NCBI GenBank assembly: GCA_021155965.1
Contig: JAJNBJ010000001.1
Coordinates: 248,001 to 312,000 of the forward strand
Direction: 5' to 3'
DNA length: 64,000 nt
From: Flavipsychrobacter sp.
Lineage (GTDB): Bacteria; Bacteroidota; Bacteroidia; Chitinophagales; Chitinophagaceae
Shown: one piece after another, positions 50,429-59,037 of the stretch
How the letters are laid out: the number at the start of each line of letters is the position of its first letter
Position numbering within the stretch: the stretch's first letter is position 1
Notes under the pieces: generated by a model
What the model saw: only the letters and a program-made list of their open reading frames with translations
What the model was told of the DNA's origin: nothing
The model's database searches: none
Program-made: the position numbers and the translations under genes

Positions 50429-53400
50429 TTGAAATTAAAGTCGCTTGAGATAAAAGGGTTTAAGTCGTTTGCCGACAAGACCCACGTGGTTTTAGATAAC
50501 CCGATAACCGGTATTGTGGGGCCGAATGGCTGCGGCAAATCGAACATAGTAGATGCTATACGCTGGGTGATAGGTGAGCACAAGATAAAATCGCTGCGTT
50601 CTGATAACCTGGATGACCTCATATTCAATGGTTCGCGCACACGTACTGCATCGGGTATGGCTGAAGTATCGCTTACTTTTGAAAATACCCGCAACCTTCT
50701 GCCTACTGAATTTACCACAGTTACGATTACACGCAAATTTTATAAGAGTGGTGAGAGTGAATATCGGCTAAACGATGTAAGCTGCCGCCTGAAAGATATC
50801 CATAACCTGTTTCTTGATACAGGTGTGAGCAATGATAGCTACGCCATCATAGAACTGGGCATGGTGGATGACATTATTAAAGATAAAGATGGCGCACGCC
50901 GCCGTATGCTGGAGCAGGCTGCCGGTATCTCTATCTACAAAACGCGTAAAAAAGAAGCCAAACAAAAGCTGGAAGCTACCGAACTGGATATAGCACGTAT
51001 AGAAGACCTGCTTTTTGAAATAGGCAACAACCTGCGCACGCTGGAAAGCCAGGCAAAGAAAGCTGAGCGCTTCTTCCAGATAAAGGGTGAATACAAAGAG
51101 GTGAGCATAGAACTTGCCAAGGCATCGCTGGAGCATTTTAATGAGCAGTATAAGACACTGAACGAACAGAGCGATACTGAAACAGACAAGAAAGCACAAT
51201 TGGAAGCATTTGTTGCTACCGAGGAGGCGGCTGTGGAACAGCAAAAAGTGGCGCTGATAACAAAAGAGCAGGAGCTGAGCGGATTGCAGAAGCAATTCAA
51301 TGAGTTGATAAACAGGGTGCGCCAACTGGAGAATGATAAAAAACTTGCTGCGCAACGTTTGGAGCATCTGAAAGAGCGTGAGAAGACCCTCAGGGACTTT
51401 TTATCAGGTGCGGGTGGACAGGAAAAGAAGTTGGAAGACTCGATCGCATTCACTGAGAAGCAGATAACAGAAGAAACCGCAACGATTGAAAAAATAAGGC
51501 AGGAGCTGGAAACTTTGCGCTCAACGGTAGATGAGAAGAGGCTGGCGTTTGATGAAAAGAAACAAGTGCTGGAGCAATTGAGAAGCGATTACCAGCAAAA
51601 ACAGCGCAGCCAGTTTGAGGCAGAAAAGAAGGTGGCGATAGCGGATACATCGGTAATGAACCTGCAGCGCAGCCAGCAGCAGGTGCAGGACGAACGCACG
51701 CAGAGAACTGCTCAGGTAACACAACTTACTGCAGAGCGGAAGGACACAGACGATCAACTGGCAGATAAGCAGGATGAACTGCAGGACCTTGTTACTAAGC
51801 ACGAAGAGGTAAAAGCCAAAATATTAGAGAGCCAGGAGCAAATGGAAGGGCTGCGTGCCAAACTGGTGGAAGAGAACAGGAAGCTGGATAGCCGCCGCAA
51901 CGAGCACGACCTGCTGAAATCGCTGGTGGATAGTTTGGAAGGTTACCCGGACAGTATCAAGTTCCTGAAGAAGAACCAGGAGTGGAATAATGATGCGCCA
52001 CTGTTATCGGATGTATTCGTGGTAAAGAATGAATACAGGACTGCATTAGAAAATGTACTGGACAATTACCTGAACTACTATTTAGTGGCCAATACGGCAG
52101 AAGCTGCGAAAGCTGTAGCCCTGCTGGATGCCAATAAAAAAGGTAAAGCAAACTTCTTTGTGCTTGATCATTTGGGCGAGTACAAGCAATCGGCATCAGA
52201 TGCGCCTGCTGATGCGATACCTGCTCTGAGTGTAGTAACAGTTGATGAGCAATATGGTGAACTTGCCAAGCATTTGCTTGGGCATGTGTATATAACCAAT
52301 GAAGGCACTGATATTACCCAGGTAGAACTGAAGAACGGCAATGTGCTGGTAGCGCAGAACGGCAAGATGATCCGCGGTAAGTACACATTTGGTGGTGGTT
52401 CTATTGGTTTGTTCGAGGGGAATAAAATAGGCCGTGCGAAGAATTTGGAGCGTCTTGCGAAGGAAATAGCAGAGCTTACTGCAACTACTGCGGAGCTGAA
52501 ACAGTTCATAGCTGATACGCAAACACAGATAACCGGCTTTAATAACGAACTGAGCGATAAGGCTATTGAACAAACCCGCCAGGAAATAAACCGCCTGCAA
52601 AACCACAGCCTGAACCTGGGCCACAGGATAGAGAATTTTGAGCACATGAACCAGAATGCTGATCGCCGCCTGCAGGAGATACAGGAGCAACTGGACCATA
52701 CGCACGAGAGCATACAGGACACCAGGGATGAGCTGGCCTCTATTACCGATGCTTTGAAAGAATTGCAACAGAGTATACAAAATGCTGAAGGTGACTTTAA
52801 AGCTGTAGAACAGGCGTTCAACGAGATAACACAACAGTACAATAACCAGAACATAGCCTATACCCGCCAGCACAGCAAGCTGGATACGCTGAAGCAGGAA
52901 CTGGAATTCCGTACCAACCAGTTGGCTGACCTGAAAAAGCAGATAACTGAGAACAGCGACCAACTACAACAGATAAGCGGGCAACTGGAAGAAACAGAAA
53001 AGCTGCTACATGCGGGCGATAATGAACTGTATGAGTTGCTGAGCCGTAAAGAGACTGACGAACGCACACTGAATGAGAAAGACCGTGCATACTATGAAAT
53101 GCGCAACAACATAAGCGCACAGGAAGGCCAGCTGAACCAGAAGCGCCGTGAGAAAGAACATGCGGAGGCGATACTTACCGGTATAAAGGATAAGCTGAAT
53201 ACCATGAAGCTGCAGGTGGCAGGTATGAGTGAGCGCCTTGCGATAGAATTCAAAGTGGTGCTGGACGAGATACTGGACCAGCCACGCACAGGCGAGCAGA
53301 CCATTGAAGAGCTTACCGCCGATGCTGAGAAGATGAAGAAGCGCCTGGACAACATGGGCGAAGTGAACCCCACGGCTATTGAGGCCTACAGCGAAATGAA

Positions 53401-53959
53401 GGTGCGTAACGACTTTATTGCTGAACAGCGCGATGACCTGGTGAATGCGAAGGAGTCGTTATTGAGTACCATAGAAGAAGTGGAGAATACGGCTAACACC
53501 AAATTCAGCGAGACTTTTGATATGGTGCGCAAGAACTTTGTGCAGGTATTCAAAGCGCTGTTTACCGAGGATGATAATTGTGACCTGCGCCTGACAGATC
53601 CGGATAATATGGCTGACAGCAATATAGAAATATACGCACAGCCTAAGGGTAAGAAGCCGAGTACGCTTACGCAGCTATCGGGAGGGGAGAAGACGCTTAC
53701 TTCTACGGCGTTCCTGTTTGCGATATACCTCATAAAGCCAGCACCGTTCTGCATATTAGATGAGGTGGATGCGCCGCTGGATGATGCCAACGTTGGCAAG
53801 TTCACCACTATGATACGCAAGTTCTCGGATAACTCGCAGTTCATCATTGTTACCCACAACAAGCAGACCATGGCTGCCGTGGATGTAATATATGGTGTGA
53901 CGATGCAGGAACCTGGTGTGAGCAAGCTGGTGCCGGTGGATTTCAGGAGTTTGAATTAA
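50429..53959 (+). CDS. smc: Chromosome segregation ATPase SMC
   Basis: SMC compacts and segregates chromosomes with ScpA and ScpB. The 1176-residue product has Walker A GPNGCGKSN at about 32-40, two coiled-coil arms (about 170-490 and 670-1000), a hinge between them (about 500-660, PLLSDVFVVKNEYRTALENVLDNYL...), and the C-terminal signature LSGGEKTLTSTAFLFA followed by Walker B FCILDEVDAPLDDANV. The start is TTG: MKLKSLEIKGFKSF is a perfect SMC N-terminus and no ATG exists before it. scpA/scpB are not adjacent. It lies between two toxin-antitoxin modules on the same strand. Confidence 0.95.
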   Translation: MKLKSLEIKGFKSFADKTHVVLDNPITGIVGPNGCGKSNIVDAIRWVIGEHKIKSLRSDNLDDLIFNGSRTRTASGMAEVSLTFENTRNLLPTEFTTVTITRKFYKSGESEYRLNDVSCRLKDIHNLFLDTGVSNDSYAIIELGMVDDIIKDKDGARRRMLEQAAGISIYKTRKKEAKQKLEATELDIARIEDLLFEIGNNLRTLESQAKKAERFFQIKGEYKEVSIELAKASLEHFNEQYKTLNEQSDTETDKKAQLEAFVATEEAAVEQQKVALITKEQELSGLQKQFNELINRVRQLENDKKLAAQRLEHLKEREKTLRDFLSGAGGQEKKLEDSIAFTEKQITEETATIEKIRQELETLRSTVDEKRLAFDEKKQVLEQLRSDYQQKQRSQFEAEKKVAIADTSVMNLQRSQQQVQDERTQRTAQVTQLTAERKDTDDQLADKQDELQDLVTKHEEVKAKILESQEQMEGLRAKLVEENRKLDSRRNEHDLLKSLVDSLEGYPDSIKFLKKNQEWNNDAPLLSDVFVVKNEYRTALENVLDNYLNYYLVANTAEAAKAVALLDANKKGKANFFVLDHLGEYKQSASDAPADAIPALSVVTVDEQYGELAKHLLGHVYITNEGTDITQVELKNGNVLVAQNGKMIRGKYTFGGGSIGLFEGNKIGRAKNLERLAKEIAELTATTAELKQFIADTQTQITGFNNELSDKAIEQTRQEINRLQNHSLNLGHRIENFEHMNQNADRRLQEIQEQLDHTHESIQDTRDELASITDALKELQQSIQNAEGDFKAVEQAFNEITQQYNNQNIAYTRQHSKLDTLKQELEFRTNQLADLKKQITENSDQLQQISGQLEETEKLLHAGDNELYELLSRKETDERTLNEKDRAYYEMRNNISAQEGQLNQKRREKEHAEAILTGIKDKLNTMKLQVAGMSERLAIEFKVVLDEILDQPRTGEQTIEELTADAEKMKKRLDNMGEVNPTAIEAYSEMKVRNDFIAEQRDDLVNAKESLLSTIEEVENTANTKFSETFDMVRKNFVQVFKALFTEDDNCDLRLTDPDNMADSNIEIYAQPKGKKPSTLTQLSGGEKTLTSTAFLFAIYLIKPAPFCILDEVDAPLDDANVGKFTTMIRKFSDNSQFIIVTHNKQTMAAVDVIYGVTMQEPGVSKLVPVDFRSLN

Positions 53960-53981
53960 TTGACTATACTATGAATTTGTT

Positions 53982-54011
53982 AAAGTGCACCTATTAATAG
54001 GTGCACTTTTT
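53982..54011 (+). terminator. Terminator after smc
   Basis: AAAGTGCACCTATT and its reverse complement AATAGGTGCACTTT meet at the centre; the hairpin is 12 bp with a TTAA loop, followed by TT. Confidence 0.8.
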
Positions 54012-54012
54012 G

Positions 54013-54020
54013 TATATTTG
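54013..54020 (+). promoter_or_regulatory. -7 element of the second ParE-type module
   Basis: TATATTTG, full consensus, 21 bases before the antitoxin ATG and directly after the smc terminator. Confidence 0.55.
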
Positions 54021-54041
54021 TATTGAGCCAAAGTAAATACT

Positions 54042-54284
54042 ATGCAGGCAAAGAATATTGAGGTGATACGAAAAGAAGTGATAGAGTATATCTCTGATGC
54101 AGATGACCGAATGGTCAAGGTAATACATGCCATGCTTGAGGAAGACCGGAACGATGATTGGTGGGATGAGATAAGCGAAGAGCAGAAGGCATCAATTGAA
54201 AGAGGAATAAAGGACATGGAAGCAGGGAATACGACCTCCCATGCCGACATGGTAAAACTCTATAGCAAATGGCTTACGAAATAG
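54042..54284 (+). CDS. Antitoxin of the ParE-type pair after smc
   Basis: An 80-residue protein starting MQAKNIEVIRKEVIEYISDADDRMVKVIHAMLEEDRND, related to the antitoxin before smc in the block YI.(D)AD.R.VK..(H)AMLE.D. The middle (ISEEQKASIERGIKDMEAGNTTSHADMV) is polar. The last 16 bases overlap the toxin gene. It was probably derived by duplication of the other module, or both came from one source. Confidence 0.85.
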   Translation: MQAKNIEVIRKEVIEYISDADDRMVKVIHAMLEEDRNDDWWDEISEEQKASIERGIKDMEAGNTTSHADMVKLYSKWLTK

Positions 54285-54571
54285 TCTGGTCAGCTGAAGC
54301 CAGGCATACATATCTTGCTATAATAGAGTATCTAAATAAAGAATGGTCTGAAAAGGAAGTGAGCAATTTTGTACTGAGAGTACATAACAAACTGATTTTG
54401 CTGAGCGCTCAACCTGCAATAGGCAGGGTTCACAAGAGAAAATACAAAGTTCATATTACGCTGGTCCACAAGAATGTTTCGCTGGTGTATCATATACGAC
54501 CATTAAAAAAGGAGATCGTACTGCTTTCGTTTTGGGACAACAGGCAGGATCCGGCAAAATTCAAGCATTAA
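54269..54571 (+). CDS. ParE-family toxin after smc
   Basis: A 100-residue ParE-type protein: MAYEIVWSAEARHTYLAIIEYLNKEWSEKEVSNFVLRVHNKLILLSAQPAIGRVHKRKYKVHITLVHKNVSLVYHIRPLKKEIVLLSFWDNRQDPAKFKH. The helical half, then the RVHKRKY..HITLVHKNVSLVY strands and the FWDNRQDP end are diagnostic of Bacteroidota ParE. ParE toxins usually poison gyrase; activity here is not tested. Confidence 0.88.
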   Translation: MAYEIVWSAEARHTYLAIIEYLNKEWSEKEVSNFVLRVHNKLILLSAQPAIGRVHKRKYKVHITLVHKNVSLVYHIRPLKKEIVLLSFWDNRQDPAKFKH

Positions 54572-54623
54572 CATTGAGCGGTTAATTAAAGTTAATAAGT
54601 ATACATCCCCTCTTACGGCGAAA

Positions 54624-54631
54624 TACCTTAG
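54624..54631 (+). promoter_or_regulatory. -7-like element of the TonB-type receptor gene
   Basis: TACCTTAG, one mismatch from TAnnTTTG, 17 bases before the ATG. Confidence 0.4.
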
Positions 54632-54647
54632 CCTAACAAATTGTTTT

Positions 54648-57041
54648 ATGCACCTGTTTACTCTTATTGTGTTTCTAGTATGCTTTTGCAACAGCCTTTT
54701 TGCCCAGACAGGAAGCATATTTGTAAGTATTGCCAGCAATGGCAAGAGTATTGATGCAGCTACTGTTTCGTTGCTGAATGCGGATTCGTCTTGGGTTAGA
54801 TCAGATATTACTGATGAGCAAGGGAAAGTGTCTTTTACGGGAGTAGCTGCAGGTAAGTATTTAGTGTCTGCCAGTTTTTTGGGTTATAAAACAGGAATGC
54901 AAACAGTGGAGATAAAAGAAGGACAAGCATTCGACTGCAATATTGAACTGGAGAAAGAAAGTGCATCGCTGGCCGAGGTTGCGGTGACTGCTAAAAAGCC
55001 TTTCATAGAAATGAGCCTGGGCAAGACGATAGTAAATGTTGAAGGCTCAACCACTACAGGTGCTATCAATGTGCTGGACCTGATGAGCCGGTTGCCGGGG
55101 GTTATTGCAGACCAGAATGGTAATATAACCATGCGGGGAAAGAGTGGGGTGCTGGTGCTGGTGAATGATAAGCCTACTTACCTGAGCGGGGATGACCTTG
55201 CCGCTTATTTAAGGGGTACTACCGCCAATGAGGTATCGCAGATAGAATTAATAACACAGCCGGGTGCACGGTATGATGCCGCAGGAAATACAGGTATCAT
55301 AAATGTCAAATTCAGGAAGAATAAAAAGGTGGGGCTGAATGGTAATGTGTCTGCCGGTTACCAGCCGGGCAGATATTATCGCAGGGATGAGAGCTTTTTG
55401 CTGAACTATAGAAAGAACAAGCTGAACCTGTTATTGGCCGTAAGCGATTTTGAAGCAATAGGCCATGCAGACTGGAAGCAGGATATGTATTACATGGATG
55501 GGGCGGGCAATGTGACCGGCAGCAATATTAACCGCTCCTCGGCAACCGAGCGTTTTTCACATACTACCTTAAGATTTGCTGCCGACTATGATCTTTCTGA
55601 GCAAACGACCATAGGGGTAAGCGCCCGGGGTGCATATCATCCCAATAAAATGGGGGCATGGCTTAACGCTACATATAAAGACGATGTAAATGGCGCTACC
55701 ACATATACCAACAGCGATGCCCCCGAAGGACATATCCGCAAAGAGTTAGTTGTCAACGTATATGCTACGCATAAATTCAGTAAGGAGCATACACTGGATG
55801 TGAATGTTGATGCGCTCTCATTTTCAAAAAACGCCGACCAGGACTTTATCATAAGCCGCTACAATGAGCAGATGCAGCCTGTAGGCACCCCGGAACGTAC
55901 GAACAGTATGCAAAAGTCGCCTATTAGTATTTACAGCTTTAAAATTGATGATGCCTGCACATTTAAAAATGGGCTGAAACTGGAGACGGGTATTAAGATG
56001 AGTCAGCTGACCATGGATTTTGATGCATCGTTTCACCGGTATGATAACAATGAATGGATAAATGATACAGGGCGTACCAACCATTTTCTGTATAAAGAGC
56101 ATATAAATGCGGCATATGCCGCGCTGGCAAGTGGTTTTGGTAAAAAATGGGAGACACGCATAGGGCTGCGTGCAGAGCAAACATCTGCATCCGGGTTGCA
56201 GTATATACACAACGATTGGTTTACTAAGAACTATATCTCGTTGTTCCCGACGGCTTATGTTAACTACAAACCGGATACGAATAATCAATTAGAGCTGAAC
56301 TATGGCAGGAGGATAAACCGGCCTGAATACCGCCAGCTTAATCCTTTTGTTTATTATTCGTTCCAGAACATGTACAGCGTAGGCAATCCGGCCCTGATGC
56401 CGCAGTATACCAACAACGTAGAATTGAAACATAGTTATAAGAACACCGTAATAACAACTATTTCATGGTCGAATACCACTGATGTGATACAGGGTTTTCT
56501 TACCGTGGATACGAATAATGTGAGCACTAATAAACTAAGAAACATTGCATCGAACAACAATGTGTACCTGAACATTGAGTTGAATAAAGACATTACTAAA
56601 TGGTGGTCGTTCAATATATCGGGCACAACATTCTATGCTTACTTTGAAGGGATATTCAATAATGCCTGGAAGAAGTCGGAATGGACGGGTTATTCTTTCA
56701 ACACCAGCAGCAGGTTCGACCTGGGTAAAGGATGGAGAGCGGAGGTTTATGGCAGTTATACCAGCAGTGGAAGGTGGTCGTTAACTTCAACATTTAAGCC
56801 AGTTATCGGGTTCGATTTCGGAATGTCTAAAAAATTTAATGACCACTGGACTGCAAGACTTTTTGCGCAGGACCCTCTTTATCTCTTTGCATTGAGAGCT
56901 AATGATTACGGGGTAAACTACCGCGCCGAAACCAGTTTCCGGAACGCCACACGCAGGTTTAATTTTTCGCTCACGTATAATTTTGGCGGCGAGCAAAAGG
57001 ATAGGAGAGAACGATCTATGGACGAGGCAAGGCGGCTGTAA
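54648..57041 (+). CDS. Outer-membrane TonB-dependent-type receptor
   Basis: A 797-residue outer-membrane protein. After the signal peptide (ending LFAQ) comes a carboxypeptidase-regulatory-like domain (about 22-105: GKSIDAATVSLLNADSSWVRSDITDEQGKVSF). A plug domain follows (about 120-220: VLDLMSRLPGVIADQNGNITMRGKSGVLVLVNDKPTYL, then ELITQPGARYDAAGNTGIINVKF) and then a large beta-barrel of the OMP_b-brl_3 type. This fits the SusC-like receptor relatives of Bacteroidota without an adjacent SusD. The substrate is unknown. Confidence 0.9.
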   Translation: MHLFTLIVFLVCFCNSLFAQTGSIFVSIASNGKSIDAATVSLLNADSSWVRSDITDEQGKVSFTGVAAGKYLVSASFLGYKTGMQTVEIKEGQAFDCNIELEKESASLAEVAVTAKKPFIEMSLGKTIVNVEGSTTTGAINVLDLMSRLPGVIADQNGNITMRGKSGVLVLVNDKPTYLSGDDLAAYLRGTTANEVSQIELITQPGARYDAAGNTGIINVKFRKNKKVGLNGNVSAGYQPGRYYRRDESFLLNYRKNKLNLLLAVSDFEAIGHADWKQDMYYMDGAGNVTGSNINRSSATERFSHTTLRFAADYDLSEQTTIGVSARGAYHPNKMGAWLNATYKDDVNGATTYTNSDAPEGHIRKELVVNVYATHKFSKEHTLDVNVDALSFSKNADQDFIISRYNEQMQPVGTPERTNSMQKSPISIYSFKIDDACTFKNGLKLETGIKMSQLTMDFDASFHRYDNNEWINDTGRTNHFLYKEHINAAYAALASGFGKKWETRIGLRAEQTSASGLQYIHNDWFTKNYISLFPTAYVNYKPDTNNQLELNYGRRINRPEYRQLNPFVYYSFQNMYSVGNPALMPQYTNNVELKHSYKNTVITTISWSNTTDVIQGFLTVDTNNVSTNKLRNIASNNNVYLNIELNKDITKWWSFNISGTTFYAYFEGIFNNAWKKSEWTGYSFNTSSRFDLGKGWRAEVYGSYTSSGRWSLTSTFKPVIGFDFGMSKKFNDHWTARLFAQDPLYLFALRANDYGVNYRAETSFRNATRRFNFSLTYNFGGEQKDRRERSMDEARRL

Positions 57042-57056
57042 GTGAGTTTATTGGCA

Positions 57057-57064
57057 TACCTTTG
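57057..57064 (+). promoter_or_regulatory. -7 element of the YkgJ-like gene
   Basis: TACCTTTG followed by CA, full consensus, 17 bases before the GTG at 57081. It makes the earlier in-frame GTG (57042) unlikely as start. Confidence 0.6.
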
Positions 57065-57080
57065 CAGCACATTTTACTGT

Positions 57081-57602
57081 GTGAACGCATCAAATTATAT
57101 TACTGATCTTAGTGTTATTGCTGCGGAGGCGGAGCTGAAGGAAGAAGAAAACAGGCATTTTCTTCAATCGCTTAAAAAGTATGATAGTACAGAACTTGAT
57201 GGGATGGCGCATGCTGTGAATACAGAGGTGAGCACTGCCGTAGATTGTACAGCCTGCGGCAACTGCTGCAAAACACTGGTGATAAATGTGACAACTGACG
57301 AAGTAGATGGGCTTGCAGCTTATTTTAACGAGCCTCGGGACACAGTTAAGGAAAAGTATATTGAGGAAAGCCAGGGAGGAAATTTTTTTATTAATGTAAT
57401 GCCCTGCCATTTCCTTAAAGACAAGAAGTGTACTATATACGAGAACCGTTTTACAGAATGCAGGGATTTTCCCCATTTGCACAAACCCGGTTTTAAGGCA
57501 CGTCTGGCAGGTACACTTAATTATTATGGTATGTGCCCCATCATTTATAATGTAGTGGAGGAAATGAAATCAAGGCTAGGCTTCAATGAAGTTAGCGAAT
57601 AA
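57081..57602 (+). CDS. YkgJ-type cysteine-cluster protein
   Basis: A 173-residue protein beginning with GTG at 57081 ([21 protein letters not shown]). Two cysteine groups, CTACGNCCK and [24 protein letters not shown], with a later CP, match the YkgJ (zinc or Fe-S cluster) family. The frame can be opened at 57042, but that lies before the -7 element. Convergent with the DnaJ-like gene, overlapping 11 bases. The role of the family is not known. Confidence 0.87.
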   Translation: MNASNYITDLSVIAAEAELKEEENRHFLQSLKKYDSTELDGMAHAVNTEVSTAVDCTACGNCCKTLVINVTTDEVDGLAAYFNEPRDTVKEKYIEESQGGNFFINVMPCHFLKDKKCTIYENRFTECRDFPHLHKPGFKARLAGTLNYYGMCPIIYNVVEEMKSRLGFNEVSE

Positions 57603-58242
57603 TGCCATAATAGTACATACACACGCACAATACAACAGTAACAAACAGTACAAAATAGGGTAGGTATTTTTCGAAAGCAGCATTGCGCTTGCGGTCTTCG
57701 ATCTTATCGTCAATTTCATCCAGCATTTCTTCATCATCTCCTGCCAGGGTGATGAGCCGCTCTTCTATTTCATCAAGATGGTTTATGTGCAGTTTTTTTG
57801 CGGCCTTCAGTATTTCTGTTATTATTTTCCTGTTGGCTTGTGCATCGTCGTATTGCTGCAAGACGGCGAGATGCGCATCGGAAAGTATCAGTAATATATA
57901 CGCTTTCAGCGCTCTCTTGCTCATGCGGTGCGTGTCCATTGTGGCCAGGCTGGCATTAAGGTCGTAGCTTACTTTTGTCAGCCAGTCGGGTGTTACTTCC
58001 TGTGCCTGCTGGTTCCTGGTGCCTATACCTGAGAGCCACCGCTCGTCATCGTAAACGGCACGTTTTACCGAATTAGACAAGACAGCATATGCCTCCTGTA
58101 CTTCTTTGAACTGTGCTTCGGATAATGGGTTGCCAGGGTTTTTATCAGGGTGATATTTTACAGCAAGCGCACGATATGCCTTTTTGATCTCTGAATGAGA
58201 GGCAGCAGGTTTAATGCCCAATGTCCTATAATGGTCTTTCAT
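57592..58242 (-). CDS. J-domain protein with a C-terminal membrane anchor
   Basis: A 216-residue protein. The J domain is at about 3-66 with the HPD motif in [10 protein letters not shown]; it would stimulate an Hsp70. The middle is helical and a single membrane helix lies at the very end ([18 protein letters not shown]), so the J domain is anchored to a membrane with the N-terminus in the cytoplasm. A CCCC-repeat touches the start codon. HscA in this window could be an Hsp70 partner only in principle. Confidence 0.88.
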   Translation of the reverse strand: MKDHYRTLGIKPAASHSEIKKAYRALAVKYHPDKNPGNPLSEAQFKEVQEAYAVLSNSVKRAVYDDERWLSGIGTRNQQAQEVTPDWLTKVSYDLNASLATMDTHRMSKRALKAYILLILSDAHLAVLQQYDDAQANRKIITEILKAAKKLHINHLDEIEERLITLAGDDEEMLDEIDDKIEDRKRNAAFEKYLPYFVLFVTVVLCVCMYYYGIIR

Positions 58243-58243
58243 G

Positions 58244-58263
58244 CCCCAACCCCTAAAGGGGAG
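58244..58263. repeat. CCCCAACCCCTAAAGGGG repeat at the start codon of the J-domain gene
   Basis: Hairpin CCCC-TAAA-GGGG (58250-58261) preceded by CCCCAA. It reads directly into the ATG of the minus-strand gene. Related to the element at 45362. Confidence 0.65.
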
Positions 58264-58280
58264 TTATTATTGCTTTAATG

Positions 58281-58901
58281 TTATTTAGTGTCTTTGTAAC
58301 GCCATAGGTAAAAGCAGGCATAGGTACGGTAGGGCGCCCATTTGGCTGATATCTTCAGCATTTTTTCTTTCATGGCCTTTTTATCTGTTGCATCCAGCTT
58401 ATATATTTTGGTCATGGCCTGTTGTATACCAAGGTCATCAACGGCAAAAACATCTTCCCTGCCTAATGTGAACATGAGTAGCATCTCGACGGTCCATTTA
58501 CCAACACCTTTTATAGGAGTGAGGAATTCGATCACTTCCTCATTGGTCATTCTGTACAGCTTCTTGTCATCGGTGTTATGTTCTAAAACATATCGTGCCA
58601 CATTTTGCACATAATTCACTTTGGCGTTAGATAGCCCGATAGCCCTCAGTTTTTCAAATGGTGTATCTAATATTTGCTGTGGGGTAGGTTCATCGCCGGC
58701 ATACAATTCCAGGAAACGCTTGAAGATAACCTCTGCTACGCGTGTAGATAACTGCTGGCTCATAATAGAAGCGCATAACCGCAGGCAGATGTTTTTACGT
58801 TTTTTCAGCTTGTATGGATCTACAGATAACAAGACCGGCAGCAGCTTTTTATCTTTGGATAAGTGCTCAATATGAGCTGATTGTGCAGTTTTTACAGCCA
58901 T
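58281..58901 (-). CDS. DNA-3-methyladenine glycosylase, AlkA-type
   Basis: A 206-residue HhH-GPD glycosylase that removes alkylated bases in base excision repair. The hairpin and GPD motif are LTPIKGVGKWTVEMLLMFTLGREDVFAVDDLGIQQAM, with the catalytic aspartate in VDDLG. There is no Fe-S cluster, so it is AlkA-type rather than Nth or MutY. Shorter than E. coli AlkA (which has an N-terminal extra domain), as in many bacteria. Adjacent to the J-domain gene on the same strand. Confidence 0.92.
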   Translation of the reverse strand: MAVKTAQSAHIEHLSKDKKLLPVLLSVDPYKLKKRKNICLRLCASIMSQQLSTRVAEVIFKRFLELYAGDEPTPQQILDTPFEKLRAIGLSNAKVNYVQNVARYVLEHNTDDKKLYRMTNEEVIEFLTPIKGVGKWTVEMLLMFTLGREDVFAVDDLGIQQAMTKIYKLDATDKKAMKEKMLKISAKWAPYRTYACFYLWRYKDTK

Positions 58902-59037
58902 AGAAAGTAAATGTAAGCAAATGATTATAAGGATAGCCTATTACGGTATAAGATGGGAGATTTGGTAAATAGATGTATATACACGTAATTTTGTAGTGTA
59001 ATACTTAAATCGCCGGGAAGGTTTAATTTTATAGAAG

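Noticed and set aside
50768-51453. Antisense frames of 199 and 172 codons opposite smc
   Set aside because: They lie fully within a conserved gene and have shadow-like composition.
52168-52963. Antisense frames of 228 and 255 codons opposite smc
   Set aside because: Same reason; Ser/Cys/Leu-rich and without recognisable domains.
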